A DNA stretch of 64,000 nt. Origin: Nocardia amamiensis. Its GTDB lineage: Bacteria; Actinomycetota; Actinomycetes; Mycobacteriales; Mycobacteriaceae. The position numbers were made by a program, and so were the translations under genes. The DNA lies in NCBI RefSeq assembly GCF_015477605.1, contig NZ_JADLQX010000015.1:1-64000 (forward strand), given 5' to 3'. Shown here piece by piece: positions 17,246-26,898 of this stretch. The notes beneath the pieces were generated by a model, which was given only the letters and a program-made list of their open reading frames with translations, was not told the origin of the DNA and did not search any database. Position 1 is the first letter of the stretch. Each line of letters starts with the position of its first letter.

Positions 17246-17680
17246 CTACCTGGGAGTGAGGACGAAGACCGGGATCTGGCGGTCGGTCTTTGTTTGATAG
17301 GTCGCGTAGTCCGGCCACACCGCGACCGCGCGCTCCCACCACAGCGCCTTCTCGTCGCCGAAGACCTCGCGCGCGGTGTAGTCCTTGATCGCCGCTCCGT
17401 CGCGTAGCTCGACATGCGGTTCGGCTTTGAGGTTGTAGTACCAGACCGGATGCTTGGGCGCGCCGCCCAGCGAGGCGACCACGGCGTATTCGCCGTCGTG
17501 CTCCACCCGCATCAGCGGGGTCTTGCGCAGCTTGCCGGTCTTGGCGCCCTTGCTCGTCATCAGGACGACGGGCACCCCCTGCAGCGTCGTGGCCTCGGTG
17601 CCGCCGGAGTTCTCGTAGCTCTCGGCTTGCTGGCGGGCCCAGTCTGAGGTACTCGGTTCGTAATCACCTGTCAATGGCAT
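17246..17680 (-). CDS. Deazaflavin (F420)-dependent nitroreductase-family protein
   Basis: 144 aa, the usual size of the DDN/PNPOx-like family that reduces substrates with the deazaflavin cofactor F420. Recognisable pattern: TTLQGVPVVLMTSKGAKTGKLRKTPLMRVEHDGEYAVVASLGGAPKHPVWYYNLKAEPHVELRDG, then KDYTAREVFGDEKALWWERAVAVWPDYATYQTKTDRQIPVFVLTPR. The K-G-A-K-TGK-RK-PL segment and the ALW-WPDY-YQ-KTDR-IPV ending are family hallmarks. Substrate unknown; physiological members include quinone and fatty-acid-related reductases. I chose ATG at 17680 (MPLTGDYEPS) since residues before it have no family similarity; the ribosome site is weak. Confidence 0.87.
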   Translation of the reverse strand: MPLTGDYEPSTSDWARQQAESYENSGGTEATTLQGVPVVLMTSKGAKTGKLRKTPLMRVEHDGEYAVVASLGGAPKHPVWYYNLKAEPHVELRDGAAIKDYTAREVFGDEKALWWERAVAVWPDYATYQTKTDRQIPVFVLTPR

Positions 17681-17766
17681 GTCTGCGGGAACGCGGCGGC
17701 GATTCGAACTGTTCCCGCGAGCAAAGTTCGCTCGCCCGAACATTGTTTTCCGACTACCCTGAGGAC

Positions 17767-18000
17767 ATGGCAGTGGTCCACCCTCCGGCACGCGGCGCGA
17801 CGATCGACATCGCCGGTAGCGCGTGGCCGGCGTACAAGCTCGACGCGGTGGTCGTCGGGTTGGTGACCTGCCTGTTGCTGGTGCTGATCACCGGATCGCT
17901 GCAAGTCGCGGTGCTGGCCGCGGCCGCGGTCGGTGCAGCGCGGTGGGTCGGCGGGACGATGGCCGCCCGCCGCGACTCATCGACCGGCACAGCGTCGTAA
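17767..18000 (+). CDS. Small two-helix membrane protein
   Basis: 77 aa. A hydrophobic core (KLDAVVVGLVTCLLLVLITGSLQVAVLAAAAVGAARWVGG, residues about 21-60) forms two transmembrane helices with a short turn, followed by a basic and polar tail. ATG at 17767 follows CTGAGGAC, an acceptable ribosome site. It is divergent from the reductase gene with 86 bp between. Not recognised; small proteins of this kind are common and uncharacterised in Nocardia. The codon third positions are GC rich through the whole frame, supporting it as real. Confidence 0.7.
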   Translation: MAVVHPPARGATIDIAGSAWPAYKLDAVVVGLVTCLLLVLITGSLQVAVLAAAAVGAARWVGGTMAARRDSSTGTAS

Positions 18001-18178
18001 TCGGCAACCGGGCGCCTTGCGAACTCTTCGGCTCTCTCGATCGGCGCGATGCCCGCTGTGCCTGCAGGGCCGGTGATCGCGGCAGCGATTCGGCGGGGCG
18101 CTCCGGCCGCGCGATACAACGCAGCGGCGTGTCGCCCCAGGCATCACGACTCGATCACTTCCCCGTCGTGTCGCGCGC

Positions 18179-18207
18179 CACTGTAATAGCCATCTGCTAC
18201 TACAGTG
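18179..18207 (+). promoter_or_regulatory. 29-bp interrupted palindrome upstream of the MspA-like porin
   Basis: CACTGTA (18179-18185), A, TAGC, CATCT, GCTA, C, TACAGTG (18201-18207). Eleven of twelve pairs match, with a 5-nt centre. It ends 7 bp before the porin ATG at 18215, in a locally AT-richer stretch. This could be an operator over the promoter or a 5'-end RNA hairpin controlling translation. No regulator is encoded next to it. Confidence 0.55.
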
Positions 18208-18214
18208 CTCCCTC

Positions 18215-18820
18215 ATGCCGTCGAATGTCATGAAAGCGCTGCTCGTAGCAGCGGGAACTGTCGTGGCCTGGGTTCCTTCCATCGCGCTCGCCCCGTCGGG
18301 GGAGGCGGAGATCGTCACCATGCCGGCGCACGAGAAGCAATTCACTTCGCCGAACGGGATGGTCTTCTCGGTCGGAAGCCGGGACGAGACGATCAACCGC
18401 ATCCCACCGCTGAACATGATGGGCACGACGAGAGAGGCTTTCGTCAGCGGCACCGCATACGCCCGGTTGGAAGGTGACGCCGCGGGCAAGCTCCGGATGG
18501 GCTATCACGTCGGCTGCGCCGTGAGCATCGGCACCGGCACCGTGGGCTTCCAGCCCGAGATCATCATTGCCCCGCAGGCGTTTCTCAATATCGGCCCGGT
18601 CGCCGTCCTCGATCTCGGCCCCGGCGAGGTCGTCGAGGTGCCGATCCGGGAAAAGGAATTGATCCCCGGCAAGCTCGTCCAGGTCGTCGTGCGTGACTTC
18701 CACCTGCGGGTCGACGCGTGCAGCGGCCCGGTCACGTTGCGCCAGTACGCCTACGTCGATCTCGCGACGCCCGAGCTGGACGATTCCGGCGCGGTGTTCG
18801 GGGATCCCAGCTGGCTCTGA
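18215..18820 (+). CDS. MspA-family outer-membrane porin
   Basis: 201 aa with signal peptide (MKALLVAAGTVVAWVPSIALA, residues 6-26). MspA porins form water-filled channels across the mycolic-acid outer membrane for small hydrophilic solutes. Family features: SPNGMVFSVGSRDETINRIPPLN near the mature N-terminus, REAFVSGTAYARLEG, LRMGYHVGCAVSIG (the GY-VGC motif), alternating beta strands to VVRDFHLRVDACSGPVTLRQYAYVDLAT and a C-terminus SGAVFGDPSWL. Start could be ATG 18215 or the in-frame ATG 18230, which gives a more typical signal peptide; neither has a good ribosome site. The palindrome at 18179-18207 probably controls it. Confidence 0.87.
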   Translation: MPSNVMKALLVAAGTVVAWVPSIALAPSGEAEIVTMPAHEKQFTSPNGMVFSVGSRDETINRIPPLNMMGTTREAFVSGTAYARLEGDAAGKLRMGYHVGCAVSIGTGTVGFQPEIIIAPQAFLNIGPVAVLDLGPGEVVEVPIREKELIPGKLVQVVVRDFHLRVDACSGPVTLRQYAYVDLATPELDDSGAVFGDPSWL

Positions 18821-18926
18821 CACGCGTTTTCGGCCTCGTCCGTTAACGCAATCCCGTCCTGCCCGCGATGAAATCGAGTAGTGGAATACGCGGGTCGAAG
18901 CACGATATCGACGGGAAGATAAGGCC

Positions 18927-20099
18927 ATGAAACGGCTCGTTGTGTGTTGCGACGGTACCTGGAAGGCCGAGTCGAGCAGCACGGTATCGAACATCATCAA
19001 GATCGCACAGACGGTGCGGTTCGACGCGCCGGGGCCCGAAGGGGAGACGATCCAGCAATGGGTCACCTACGTGTCCGGCCCCGGCGCCCGCGGCTTCCTC
19101 TCCGACCGCCTGATGGGCGGGGCGTTCGGGCTCGGACTCGAGGCGAACCTCTCGTCCGCCTACTGGCATCTGGCCCTGAACTGGGAAAAGGGTGACGAGA
19201 TCTACATTTTCGGGTTCAGTCGCGGCGCCTTCACCGCCCGCAGCCTGGCCGGGCTGATCAGCCGGATCGGCATCATGACTCCGGAGGCGATGATCAACGG
19301 CAAGTATCCGCAGGCGTTGCGGATCTATCGGCAGCGCCCGCCCGCCAAGACACCGGAGAACCCCGATCCGCCGGAGCCCGCCCACTGGAAGGAGTTCCGC
19401 CGGGAGCACTCCAGGAGGGCCAAGATCGACTTCCTCGGCGTGTTCGACACCGTCGGCGCATTGGGCGTCCCAGGGCTCACGGCGCTTCGGCACCGCTTCC
19501 ACGACGTCAAGCTCTCGCGCGACGTGCACTGCGCCCGCCAAGCCCTGGCCATCGACGAGCGGCGGCGCAACTTCGAACCGTCACTGTGGCAAGTGCCGGT
19601 CGAACCGACGGTGAAGTACCGTCGCGGGGTCGAGCGGGTCAAGCAGGTGTGGTTCCCCGGCGTGCACAGCGATATCGGGGGCGGCTACGCCGAATGCGGC
19701 CTGTCCGACGCCACGTTGCAGTGGATGGTCGGCGAGGCGGAGTCGGTCGGCCTGGCGTTCGACCGGGACCGGCTGGGGGAGCTGTCGAAACGCTGCCGCA
19801 CCGCGAGCGGGGACCACATGCGGCTGCACGACTCGCTCGGCATGGGCTACCGCGTCCTGAATGTGGTCCGCACGCTGCGCCGCCCGCGCAGCCGCCGCTT
19901 CCACTGGGATTCCTGGCGCCGCATGGCCACGCCGACCGACCAGGGCATCCGGCTGGCCTCCAGCACCCAGGACGCGCTGGACTACCATCCGGCCAACCTG
20001 CGGCGATGGCGCGACGAGCTCGGCGGCGTGCTGCCGGAGGAGCTGTTCGAGAAGGTCGACCCGGTGACCGCCGCGCCGGGGCCCTCAGCGGACCAGTAA
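18927..20099 (+). CDS. DUF2235 alpha/beta-hydrolase-like protein
   Basis: 390 aa, cytoplasmic. DUF2235 pattern throughout: N-terminal KRLVVCCDGTWK, SNIIKIAQTV, YVSGPGARG, nucleophile elbow IYIFGFSRGAFTARSLAGLI with the GFSRG serine near residue 98, FLGVFDTVGALGVPG, the His/Arg-rich HCARQALAIDERRRNFEP, and WFPGVHSDIGGGYAECGLSDATLQWM carrying the putative catalytic Asp and His. DUF2235 is the catalytic domain found in Tle1-type phospholipases, but stand-alone actinobacterial members are uncharacterised. ATG at 18927 follows GGAAGATAAGG. It overlaps the convergent treY stop by 15 bp. Confidence 0.88.
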   Translation: MKRLVVCCDGTWKAESSSTVSNIIKIAQTVRFDAPGPEGETIQQWVTYVSGPGARGFLSDRLMGGAFGLGLEANLSSAYWHLALNWEKGDEIYIFGFSRGAFTARSLAGLISRIGIMTPEAMINGKYPQALRIYRQRPPAKTPENPDPPEPAHWKEFRREHSRRAKIDFLGVFDTVGALGVPGLTALRHRFHDVKLSRDVHCARQALAIDERRRNFEPSLWQVPVEPTVKYRRGVERVKQVWFPGVHSDIGGGYAECGLSDATLQWMVGEAESVGLAFDRDRLGELSKRCRTASGDHMRLHDSLGMGYRVLNVVRTLRRPRSRRFHWDSWRRMATPTDQGIRLASSTQDALDYHPANLRRWRDELGGVLPEELFEKVDPVTAAPGPSADQ

Positions 20100-22523
20100 C
20101 GCGACCGGCAGCCGGGCGAACACCTTCTCCAGCCGGGCCCGGCCCTGGAAGCTGTGACCGGTCAGCCGGTCGGTCCAGTTGCCCGCGGGCAAGTCGAGGA
20201 ACGTGTCGCCCCACCCGCTTTCGGCCAGTCCCACGCTGTAGCGGGTGGCGGCGACGATCACCTCCGGTGGTTCGCCCACGCGGCCGCGCGCGTACGACAC
20301 CACCTTGCACGCGTGGTCTCCGGTGGCGAACAGCGGCCGGTAGCCACCGCCGACGAAGCAGTCGGGACGTTCGCGGCGCAGCCACAGCGCGTAGGCGACG
20401 ATCCACATCTTCGCCGCGCCGGTGGTGTCCAATGCCGGTGTGCCGGTGAGTGATTGCAGCATGCCCGCGCGAGCGGCGAAGTCCACCGGACGGCGGTTGT
20501 CCGGGTCGACGAGCGAGTCCTCCCACAGCTCGCAGCCTTGGTAGACGTCCGGGATGCCGGGGCCGCACAGCTGCAACAGCTTCTGCGCCAGCGAGTCCGA
20601 CCAGGCGTGCGGCGCCAGCTCGTGCACCAGGTCGCCGAGTTCCGAGCCGACCGGCCCGTCGATCACCGCGTCCAGCCAGGAGTGCACGGCGGCCTCGAAT
20701 TCGGCGTCCTGCTCCTCCCAGGAGGTCTTGACGTTCGCCTCCCGGATCGCCTTCTCGGCGAATACGTGCAGGCGTTCACGCAGGCCCGGCACCGACCCGG
20801 CGGGCCTGCCGTCCGCAGGCCACACGCCGAACATGTTCTGCAACAGGAACAGCGCGGTCGCCCCGTCCGGGGCCGGTGTGGTCTCCAGCCAGGATTCGAC
20901 ATTGCGCGCCCAGGTCTCCGCGGCCTGGGACAGCACGCCGATACGGGCGCGCACGTCCTCCCCGCGTTTGGTGTCGTGCGTCGACAATGTCGTCATGGTG
21001 GCGGGCCAGCGCTGCGCGCGTTGACTGTTGGACAGGTGGAACTCGTTGAGCGAGTGGCCGAACCGGGCCGGGTTGCCGCCCACCTCCTGCAACGAGACCA
21101 GCCGGCCGGCCTGATAGAACATGGTGTCCTCGACCGCCTTGGCGGTCACCGCCCCGCACACCTGGCTGAAGCGCACCGCCGCGTCCGAGTCGGCCGCCAG
21201 CGCCGCGACCAGCACCGCCAGCGGGCCGGTGAGCTCGTTGTTGCGTTTCTCCACCTCGGCGATCACCGCGCCGACCATCCCCGCCAGCGGCGCGTAGTCG
21301 GCCCGGTACACCGGCATGAACGCCAGCACCTCGATGGTGGCGTTGGTCAGTGCCATGGTGTCGAAACTCTCGGCATGGGCGTCCTGCTTGATCGCGGCTA
21401 CCAGCCGCCGGATCTCCGGCGCCAGGATGGTTTCCGCGACCGCACGCTTGATCCGGTGCTCGGTCTCGCCGATCCACGCGCGATCGCTGCCGTGGCCGGC
21501 GACGCGCCGCGACAGTTCGGTCAGCGCCGGTTCGCCGCGCGGATCGATCAGCACGCCGCCGAAGTCGGCCAGCGCCTCGTAGCCGGTGGTGCCGTCCACC
21601 GGCAGCGTCTCGTCCAGTGGCTCCCGATTCGCCAGGATCTTCTCCACCAGCAGCAGCCGGTGCGGGCCGATGAGCCTGCGCAGCCGGGTGAGGTAGCCGG
21701 TGGGGTCGGACAAGCCATCCGGATGGTCGACCCGCACGCCGTCGATCAGATCGTGCTCACACCAGGCGGCGAGTTCACGGTGGGTGAGGTCGAAGACCTC
21801 GGGGTTCTCCTGGCGGAGCGCGGCAAGGCTGCTGACCGCGAAGAATCTCCGGTAGGTGCACAACCCGGCCTTCCAGCTCACCAGGCGGTAGTGCTGCTTG
21901 TCGTGGATGCGCAGCGCGTTGTCGCCGTCGGTGCCGGGCGCGATCGGGAAACGCAGATCGTGCAGCGCCAGCATGGGTTCGGCGCCGGAACGGTCCACGG
22001 TCAGCGCGGCCGGGTCGTTCTCGCTCTGCAACACCGGCAGTGCCAGCCGTCCGCCCGCGCCGTTGCCCGGACTCCAGTCGATGTCGAAATACTGCGCGAA
22101 CCTGGACTCCTGGCCGTTCCGCAGCACGTCCCACCACCAGGCGTTCTGTCGTGGATCGGCGACGCCGACATGGTTGGGCACCAGGTCCACGATCAGGCCC
22201 ATGCCGCGGCTGCGCACTTCGTCGGCGAGCGCTTTGAGGCCGATCGGCCCGCCGAGGGCAGCGGAGACCGTGGTCGGGTCGGTCACGTCGTAGCCGTGCG
22301 TCGAACCGTGCGTCGCGGTCAGGACCGGTGACAGGTAGAGGTGCGAAATGCCCAGCTGTTGCAGGTATTCCGCGATGGCGCGGGCGTCGGCGAAAGTCAG
22401 CGCGTCCGGTCGCAGCTGTAGCCGGTAGGCGCTGCGGATCGACGTCTGGCGGGCGGGCTTGCGGCGCAGGGATACCGGGTCGGTCACGTGGATCTCGGTG
22501 GAATCGGGTGCGGTCATCGGCAT
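20085..22523 (-). CDS. treY: Malto-oligosyltrehalose synthase
   Basis: Isomerises the reducing-end alpha-1,4 bond of maltodextrins to an alpha-1,1 bond, giving maltooligosyltrehalose. 812 aa, slightly longer than many TreY proteins. GH13 signatures: TSIRSAYRLQLRPDALTFADARAIAEYLQQLGISHLYLSPV, GSTHGYDVTDPTTVSAALGG, DLVPNHVGV, DGVRVDHPDGLSDP with the nucleophile near residue 265, LLVEKIL with the acid/base Glu near 293 and STHDTKRGEDVRARI. ATG at 22523 lies 4 bp after the treX stop, so both are co-transcribed in the order treX-treY. Its 3' end overlaps DUF2235 by 15 bp on the other strand. Confidence 0.95.
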   Translation of the reverse strand: MPMTAPDSTEIHVTDPVSLRRKPARQTSIRSAYRLQLRPDALTFADARAIAEYLQQLGISHLYLSPVLTATHGSTHGYDVTDPTTVSAALGGPIGLKALADEVRSRGMGLIVDLVPNHVGVADPRQNAWWWDVLRNGQESRFAQYFDIDWSPGNGAGGRLALPVLQSENDPAALTVDRSGAEPMLALHDLRFPIAPGTDGDNALRIHDKQHYRLVSWKAGLCTYRRFFAVSSLAALRQENPEVFDLTHRELAAWCEHDLIDGVRVDHPDGLSDPTGYLTRLRRLIGPHRLLLVEKILANREPLDETLPVDGTTGYEALADFGGVLIDPRGEPALTELSRRVAGHGSDRAWIGETEHRIKRAVAETILAPEIRRLVAAIKQDAHAESFDTMALTNATIEVLAFMPVYRADYAPLAGMVGAVIAEVEKRNNELTGPLAVLVAALAADSDAAVRFSQVCGAVTAKAVEDTMFYQAGRLVSLQEVGGNPARFGHSLNEFHLSNSQRAQRWPATMTTLSTHDTKRGEDVRARIGVLSQAAETWARNVESWLETTPAPDGATALFLLQNMFGVWPADGRPAGSVPGLRERLHVFAEKAIREANVKTSWEEQDAEFEAAVHSWLDAVIDGPVGSELGDLVHELAPHAWSDSLAQKLLQLCGPGIPDVYQGCELWEDSLVDPDNRRPVDFAARAGMLQSLTGTPALDTTGAAKMWIVAYALWLRRERPDCFVGGGYRPLFATGDHACKVVSYARGRVGEPPEVIVAATRYSVGLAESGWGDTFLDLPAGNWTDRLTGHSFQGRARLEKVFARLPVALLVR

Positions 22524-22527
22524 CGGG

Positions 22528-24648
<2,121 letters not shown>

Positions 24649-24707
24649 GGCAACGACAGTAGCGGCAGCCCGGCGTTTGCCTGTGCGGGTGGTTCTGGCT
24701 GGGGGAG

Positions 24708-25256
24708 TCAGGGGAGGTCGGAACCGTTTTCCAGCCAGCGGCTCCGGTAGCCGAGACGTACCGCGAGGCGGGCCAGTCCACCCAGCACGAGTCGCTGCAG
24801 CCGGGCCGGGATGCCCCCGAGGTAGCCGTCCTGGTAGTCCCACAACAAGGCGAGCGCGAGCGGATCACGTGGCACCCTGCCCCGGGTGGTCTTGCCGGCG
24901 CGGTCCAGGTTGTGCCAGAGCTGGAACATCTCCCAGTGCCGCAGCGGTGGACGGATCTCGTGATCGATCACCGTGCCGGGGACCTCACTGCAGAACTCGT
25001 GCACGACACCGGCCGGTGCCGTGACCGTGTCGCCGGGGTGCGCGACGATCTCGGTGCCGTCGACGGTGAATCGGAGTCGGCCTTGCCGGACTGTCCACCG
25101 CTCGCTGAGCACCGGATGCCAGTGCGGACCCGCCTGGCGTTGCGCCCGCGGCAGCACGTGCTCGAGCCGCAGGTAGGGACCCTGCTCGTCGGCGCCCTGC
25201 GCGACCAAGGTGACGCGGTGCCCATTGCGGAAGGTGAGTGTCCGTGCGTCTCGCAT
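24708..25256 (-). CDS. Cupin-domain protein
   Basis: 182 aa. One cupin barrel in residues about 1-105: LEHVLPRAQRQAGPHWHPVLSERWTVRQGRLRFTVDG (cupin motif 1, metal ligands in HWH and a Glu) and DTVTAPAGVVHEFCSEVPG (motif 2, with His). The C-terminal part (HWEMFQLWHNLDRAGKTTRGRVPRDPLALALLWDYQDGYLGG) occurs in small cupins of actinobacteria next to MarR/TetR regulators; its function is unknown and it may be an oxygenase or a binding protein. ATG at 25256 lies 30 bp from the divergent MarR gene; the shared spacer has a palindrome (25270-25280), so it is very likely the regulator's target. Confidence 0.83.
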   Translation of the reverse strand: MRDARTLTFRNGHRVTLVAQGADEQGPYLRLEHVLPRAQRQAGPHWHPVLSERWTVRQGRLRFTVDGTEIVAHPGDTVTAPAGVVHEFCSEVPGTVIDHEIRPPLRHWEMFQLWHNLDRAGKTTRGRVPRDPLALALLWDYQDGYLGGIPARLQRLVLGGLARLAVRLGYRSRWLENGSDLP

Positions 25257-25269
25257 GCTGCAAGATATA

Positions 25270-25280
25270 AAGGTAACCTT
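25270..25280. promoter_or_regulatory. Palindromic operator between cupin and MarR genes
   Basis: AAGGT-A-ACCTT, perfect 5-bp arms, in the 30-bp spacer between two divergent starts (25256 and 25287). The flanks are AT rich (GATATAA left, CGTAATATG right), giving -10-like sequences in both directions. With so little room both transcripts are probably leaderless or nearly so, and a dimer bound here would block both. Confidence 0.6.
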
Positions 25281-25286
25281 CGTAAT

Positions 25287-25736
25287 ATGTCAACAGGTGA
25301 ACCGACCCTGCTGAAGTTGCTCAGTCAGGCCACCGCGGCCTACGAGCGCGCGCTGAACAGCCAGTTGCGTGCCCGGCTCGACGCTCAGCTGCGCCCCGCG
25401 CACTACGCCGTCTTCCGGTACCTGGACCCAGCCGGGTCACGGATCACCACGCTGGCGGAAGCCGCCGGGATGACCCAGCAGTCGATGGGTGAGCTGGTGA
25501 CGCACCTGGAACGATGCGGGCTGGTGACGCGCCGAGCCGACCCGGCCGACCGCCGGGCGCGGGTGGTGCTGGTCACCGAGCAGGGACGGGCCGCCCTGGA
25601 GGTGGCGGCCGAGCGGATTCGCGACCTCGAGCGGAGGCTTGCGCGGACGTTGGGGGAGCGCCGTCTCGGCGAGTTGCGAACGGCGCTGGCGCAGCTGGGC
25701 GACACGCTGGCGGAGGGCGAAGCGGACGCCGGGTAA
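25287..25736 (+). CDS. MarR-family transcriptional regulator
   Basis: 149-aa dimeric winged-helix regulator. Helix 1 and dimer region SQATAAYERALNSQLRARLDAQLRPAHYAVFRYLDPAGSRITTLAEAAGMTQQSMGELVTHLERCGLVTRRADPADRRARVVLVTEQGRAALEVAAERI: the TTLAEAAGMTQQSMGELV recognition region and the D-PADRRARVV wing are classic MarR. ATG at 25287 has no ribosome site. It is divergent from the cupin gene with an operator-like palindrome between them, so it probably represses both itself and the cupin gene until a ligand binds. The ligand is unknown. Confidence 0.92.
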   Translation: MSTGEPTLLKLLSQATAAYERALNSQLRARLDAQLRPAHYAVFRYLDPAGSRITTLAEAAGMTQQSMGELVTHLERCGLVTRRADPADRRARVVLVTEQGRAALEVAAERIRDLERRLARTLGERRLGELRTALAQLGDTLAEGEADAG

Positions 25737-25790
25737 CCGGAGCTGTTGTGGCGCAAGCTGTTCGGTGTCGTCGCGTTCCCGCGCGGCTGG

Positions 25791-26717
25791 TCAGTCCGGG
25801 GGTTCCAGCGAGCGCCGCCAGGTCTGACCGACAAGGTCGTGGCCCCAGCTGTGGTGCGGGTGCTGCTCGACGAGCTCGAATCCGGCGCGCTGGTAGACGC
25901 GCCGCGCCGCGGTGAGCACGTCGTTGGTCCACAGCACGATCTCGCGGTAGCCCGCCGCGGCGGCGAAGCGCAGGCATTCGCCGACCAGCGCCGACCCGAC
26001 ACCGAGGCCGCGGGCGGTGGGCTCGACCAGCAGCAACCGCAGCCGAGCGGTGGTCTCGTCCTCGCGGACGCAGAAGACGCTGCCCACCGCGCGGCCAGCG
26101 GACTCCGCGATCCAGGCGCGCTCGGAGTGCTCGTCGTGCGAACCCAGGTAGTCGGCGACGATGCGGACGATCAGCTCCTCGTATGTTCCGTCCCACCCGT
26201 ATTCGTTCGCGTAGAGCTCCGCGTGGCGCTGGATCACCCAGCCGTACTCGCCCGACCGCGGGGCGCGCAGCACGAACGACGGTGCGTCGGCGGGCCGGTC
26301 CAGAATCTGCTGGATGGTCCGCATCGCGTCGAGCAGTCGCGCCCGGTCCGCGGGGGATCGCTCGCCGAGCAGCACGCCGACCTCGTCGCTGGAGCGCTGG
26401 TCGAGGGTCGCGAAAACCTCCCGGCCCCGGGTTGTCAGCCGCACTTCTTGGCGGCGGCCGTCACTGTCGGAGCGATTGCGCCGCACCAGACCGGCCTGTT
26501 CGAACCGGGCCAGGATGCGGCTGAGGTAGCCCGGGTCGAGATCGAGGGACCGGCGCAGCGCGACCACCTCGGTCGCGTCCGATCCGGCCAGCTCGAACAG
26601 AACGCGCGCCTCGGTCAGCGAGTACTGGCTGTCGTGCAGTCCTTCGCGCAGCACACCGATCACCCGGGTATAGCGGCGGTTGAACTCGCGGACGGAGGCG
26701 ATCTCGGCGGTGGTCAC
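25791..26717 (-). CDS. MarR-type HTH / GNAT N-acetyltransferase fusion protein
   Basis: 308 aa, two domains. Residues 1-140 are a MarR winged helix (FNRRYTRVIGVLREGLHDSQYSLTEARVLFELAG, LDLDPGYLSRILARFEQAGLVRRNRSDSDGRRQEVRLT). Residues about 150-305 are a GNAT acetyltransferase (AWIAESAGRAVGSVFCVREDETTARLRLLLVEPTARGLGVGSALVGECLRFAAAAGYREIVLWTND), with the acetyl-CoA loop R-GLGVGSAL. The combination is widespread; the acetyl target is unknown. GTG at 26717 (VTTAEIASVREF) follows TTGGAG at 6 nt, so the longer frame is rejected. A perfect palindrome 13 bp upstream of the start implies self-repression. Confidence 0.9.
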   Translation of the reverse strand: MTTAEIASVREFNRRYTRVIGVLREGLHDSQYSLTEARVLFELAGSDATEVVALRRSLDLDPGYLSRILARFEQAGLVRRNRSDSDGRRQEVRLTTRGREVFATLDQRSSDEVGVLLGERSPADRARLLDAMRTIQQILDRPADAPSFVLRAPRSGEYGWVIQRHAELYANEYGWDGTYEELIVRIVADYLGSHDEHSERAWIAESAGRAVGSVFCVREDETTARLRLLLVEPTARGLGVGSALVGECLRFAAAAGYREIVLWTNDVLTAARRVYQRAGFELVEQHPHHSWGHDLVGQTWRRSLEPPD

Positions 26718-26729
26718 GGCGGCTCCAAT

Positions 26730-26746
26730 CTTTGACTGAGTCAAAG
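26730..26746 (-). promoter_or_regulatory. Perfect 17-bp palindromic operator of the HTH-GNAT gene
   Basis: CTTTGACT-G-AGTCAAAG, 8-bp arms around one base, 13 bp upstream of the GTG start. It contains TTGAC, so it probably covers the -35 element of the gene it precedes. Size, symmetry and place fit a MarR dimer site and point to autoregulation by the MarR half of the fusion. Confidence 0.7.
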
Positions 26747-26845
26747 GATATCCGACCGGGCGTCCTCGGCGCGGAATCGCCGAACTCGGCTGCACGGACT
26801 CCGCTGCGCTGGACTCGCTGGGTGCCCGCCCAGTACGAGTGCTAA

Positions 26846-26862
26846 CTTGAACAGCGTTCAAG
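26846..26862 (+). promoter_or_regulatory. BioQ box upstream of bioA
   Basis: CTTGAAC-AGC-GTTCAAG, perfect 7-bp arms, 36 bp before the bioA GTG. It matches TGAAC-N3-GTTCA, the site bound by the TetR-type biotin regulator BioQ in Corynebacterium and Mycobacterium smegmatis (established knowledge). TAACTT overlaps its left edge and may be the -10 hexamer. The same core recurs at 28780 and 38156. Confidence 0.85.
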
Positions 26863-26898
26863 CCCCGGGTGGGCCGGGGCCGCGACGCGAGGATTCCT

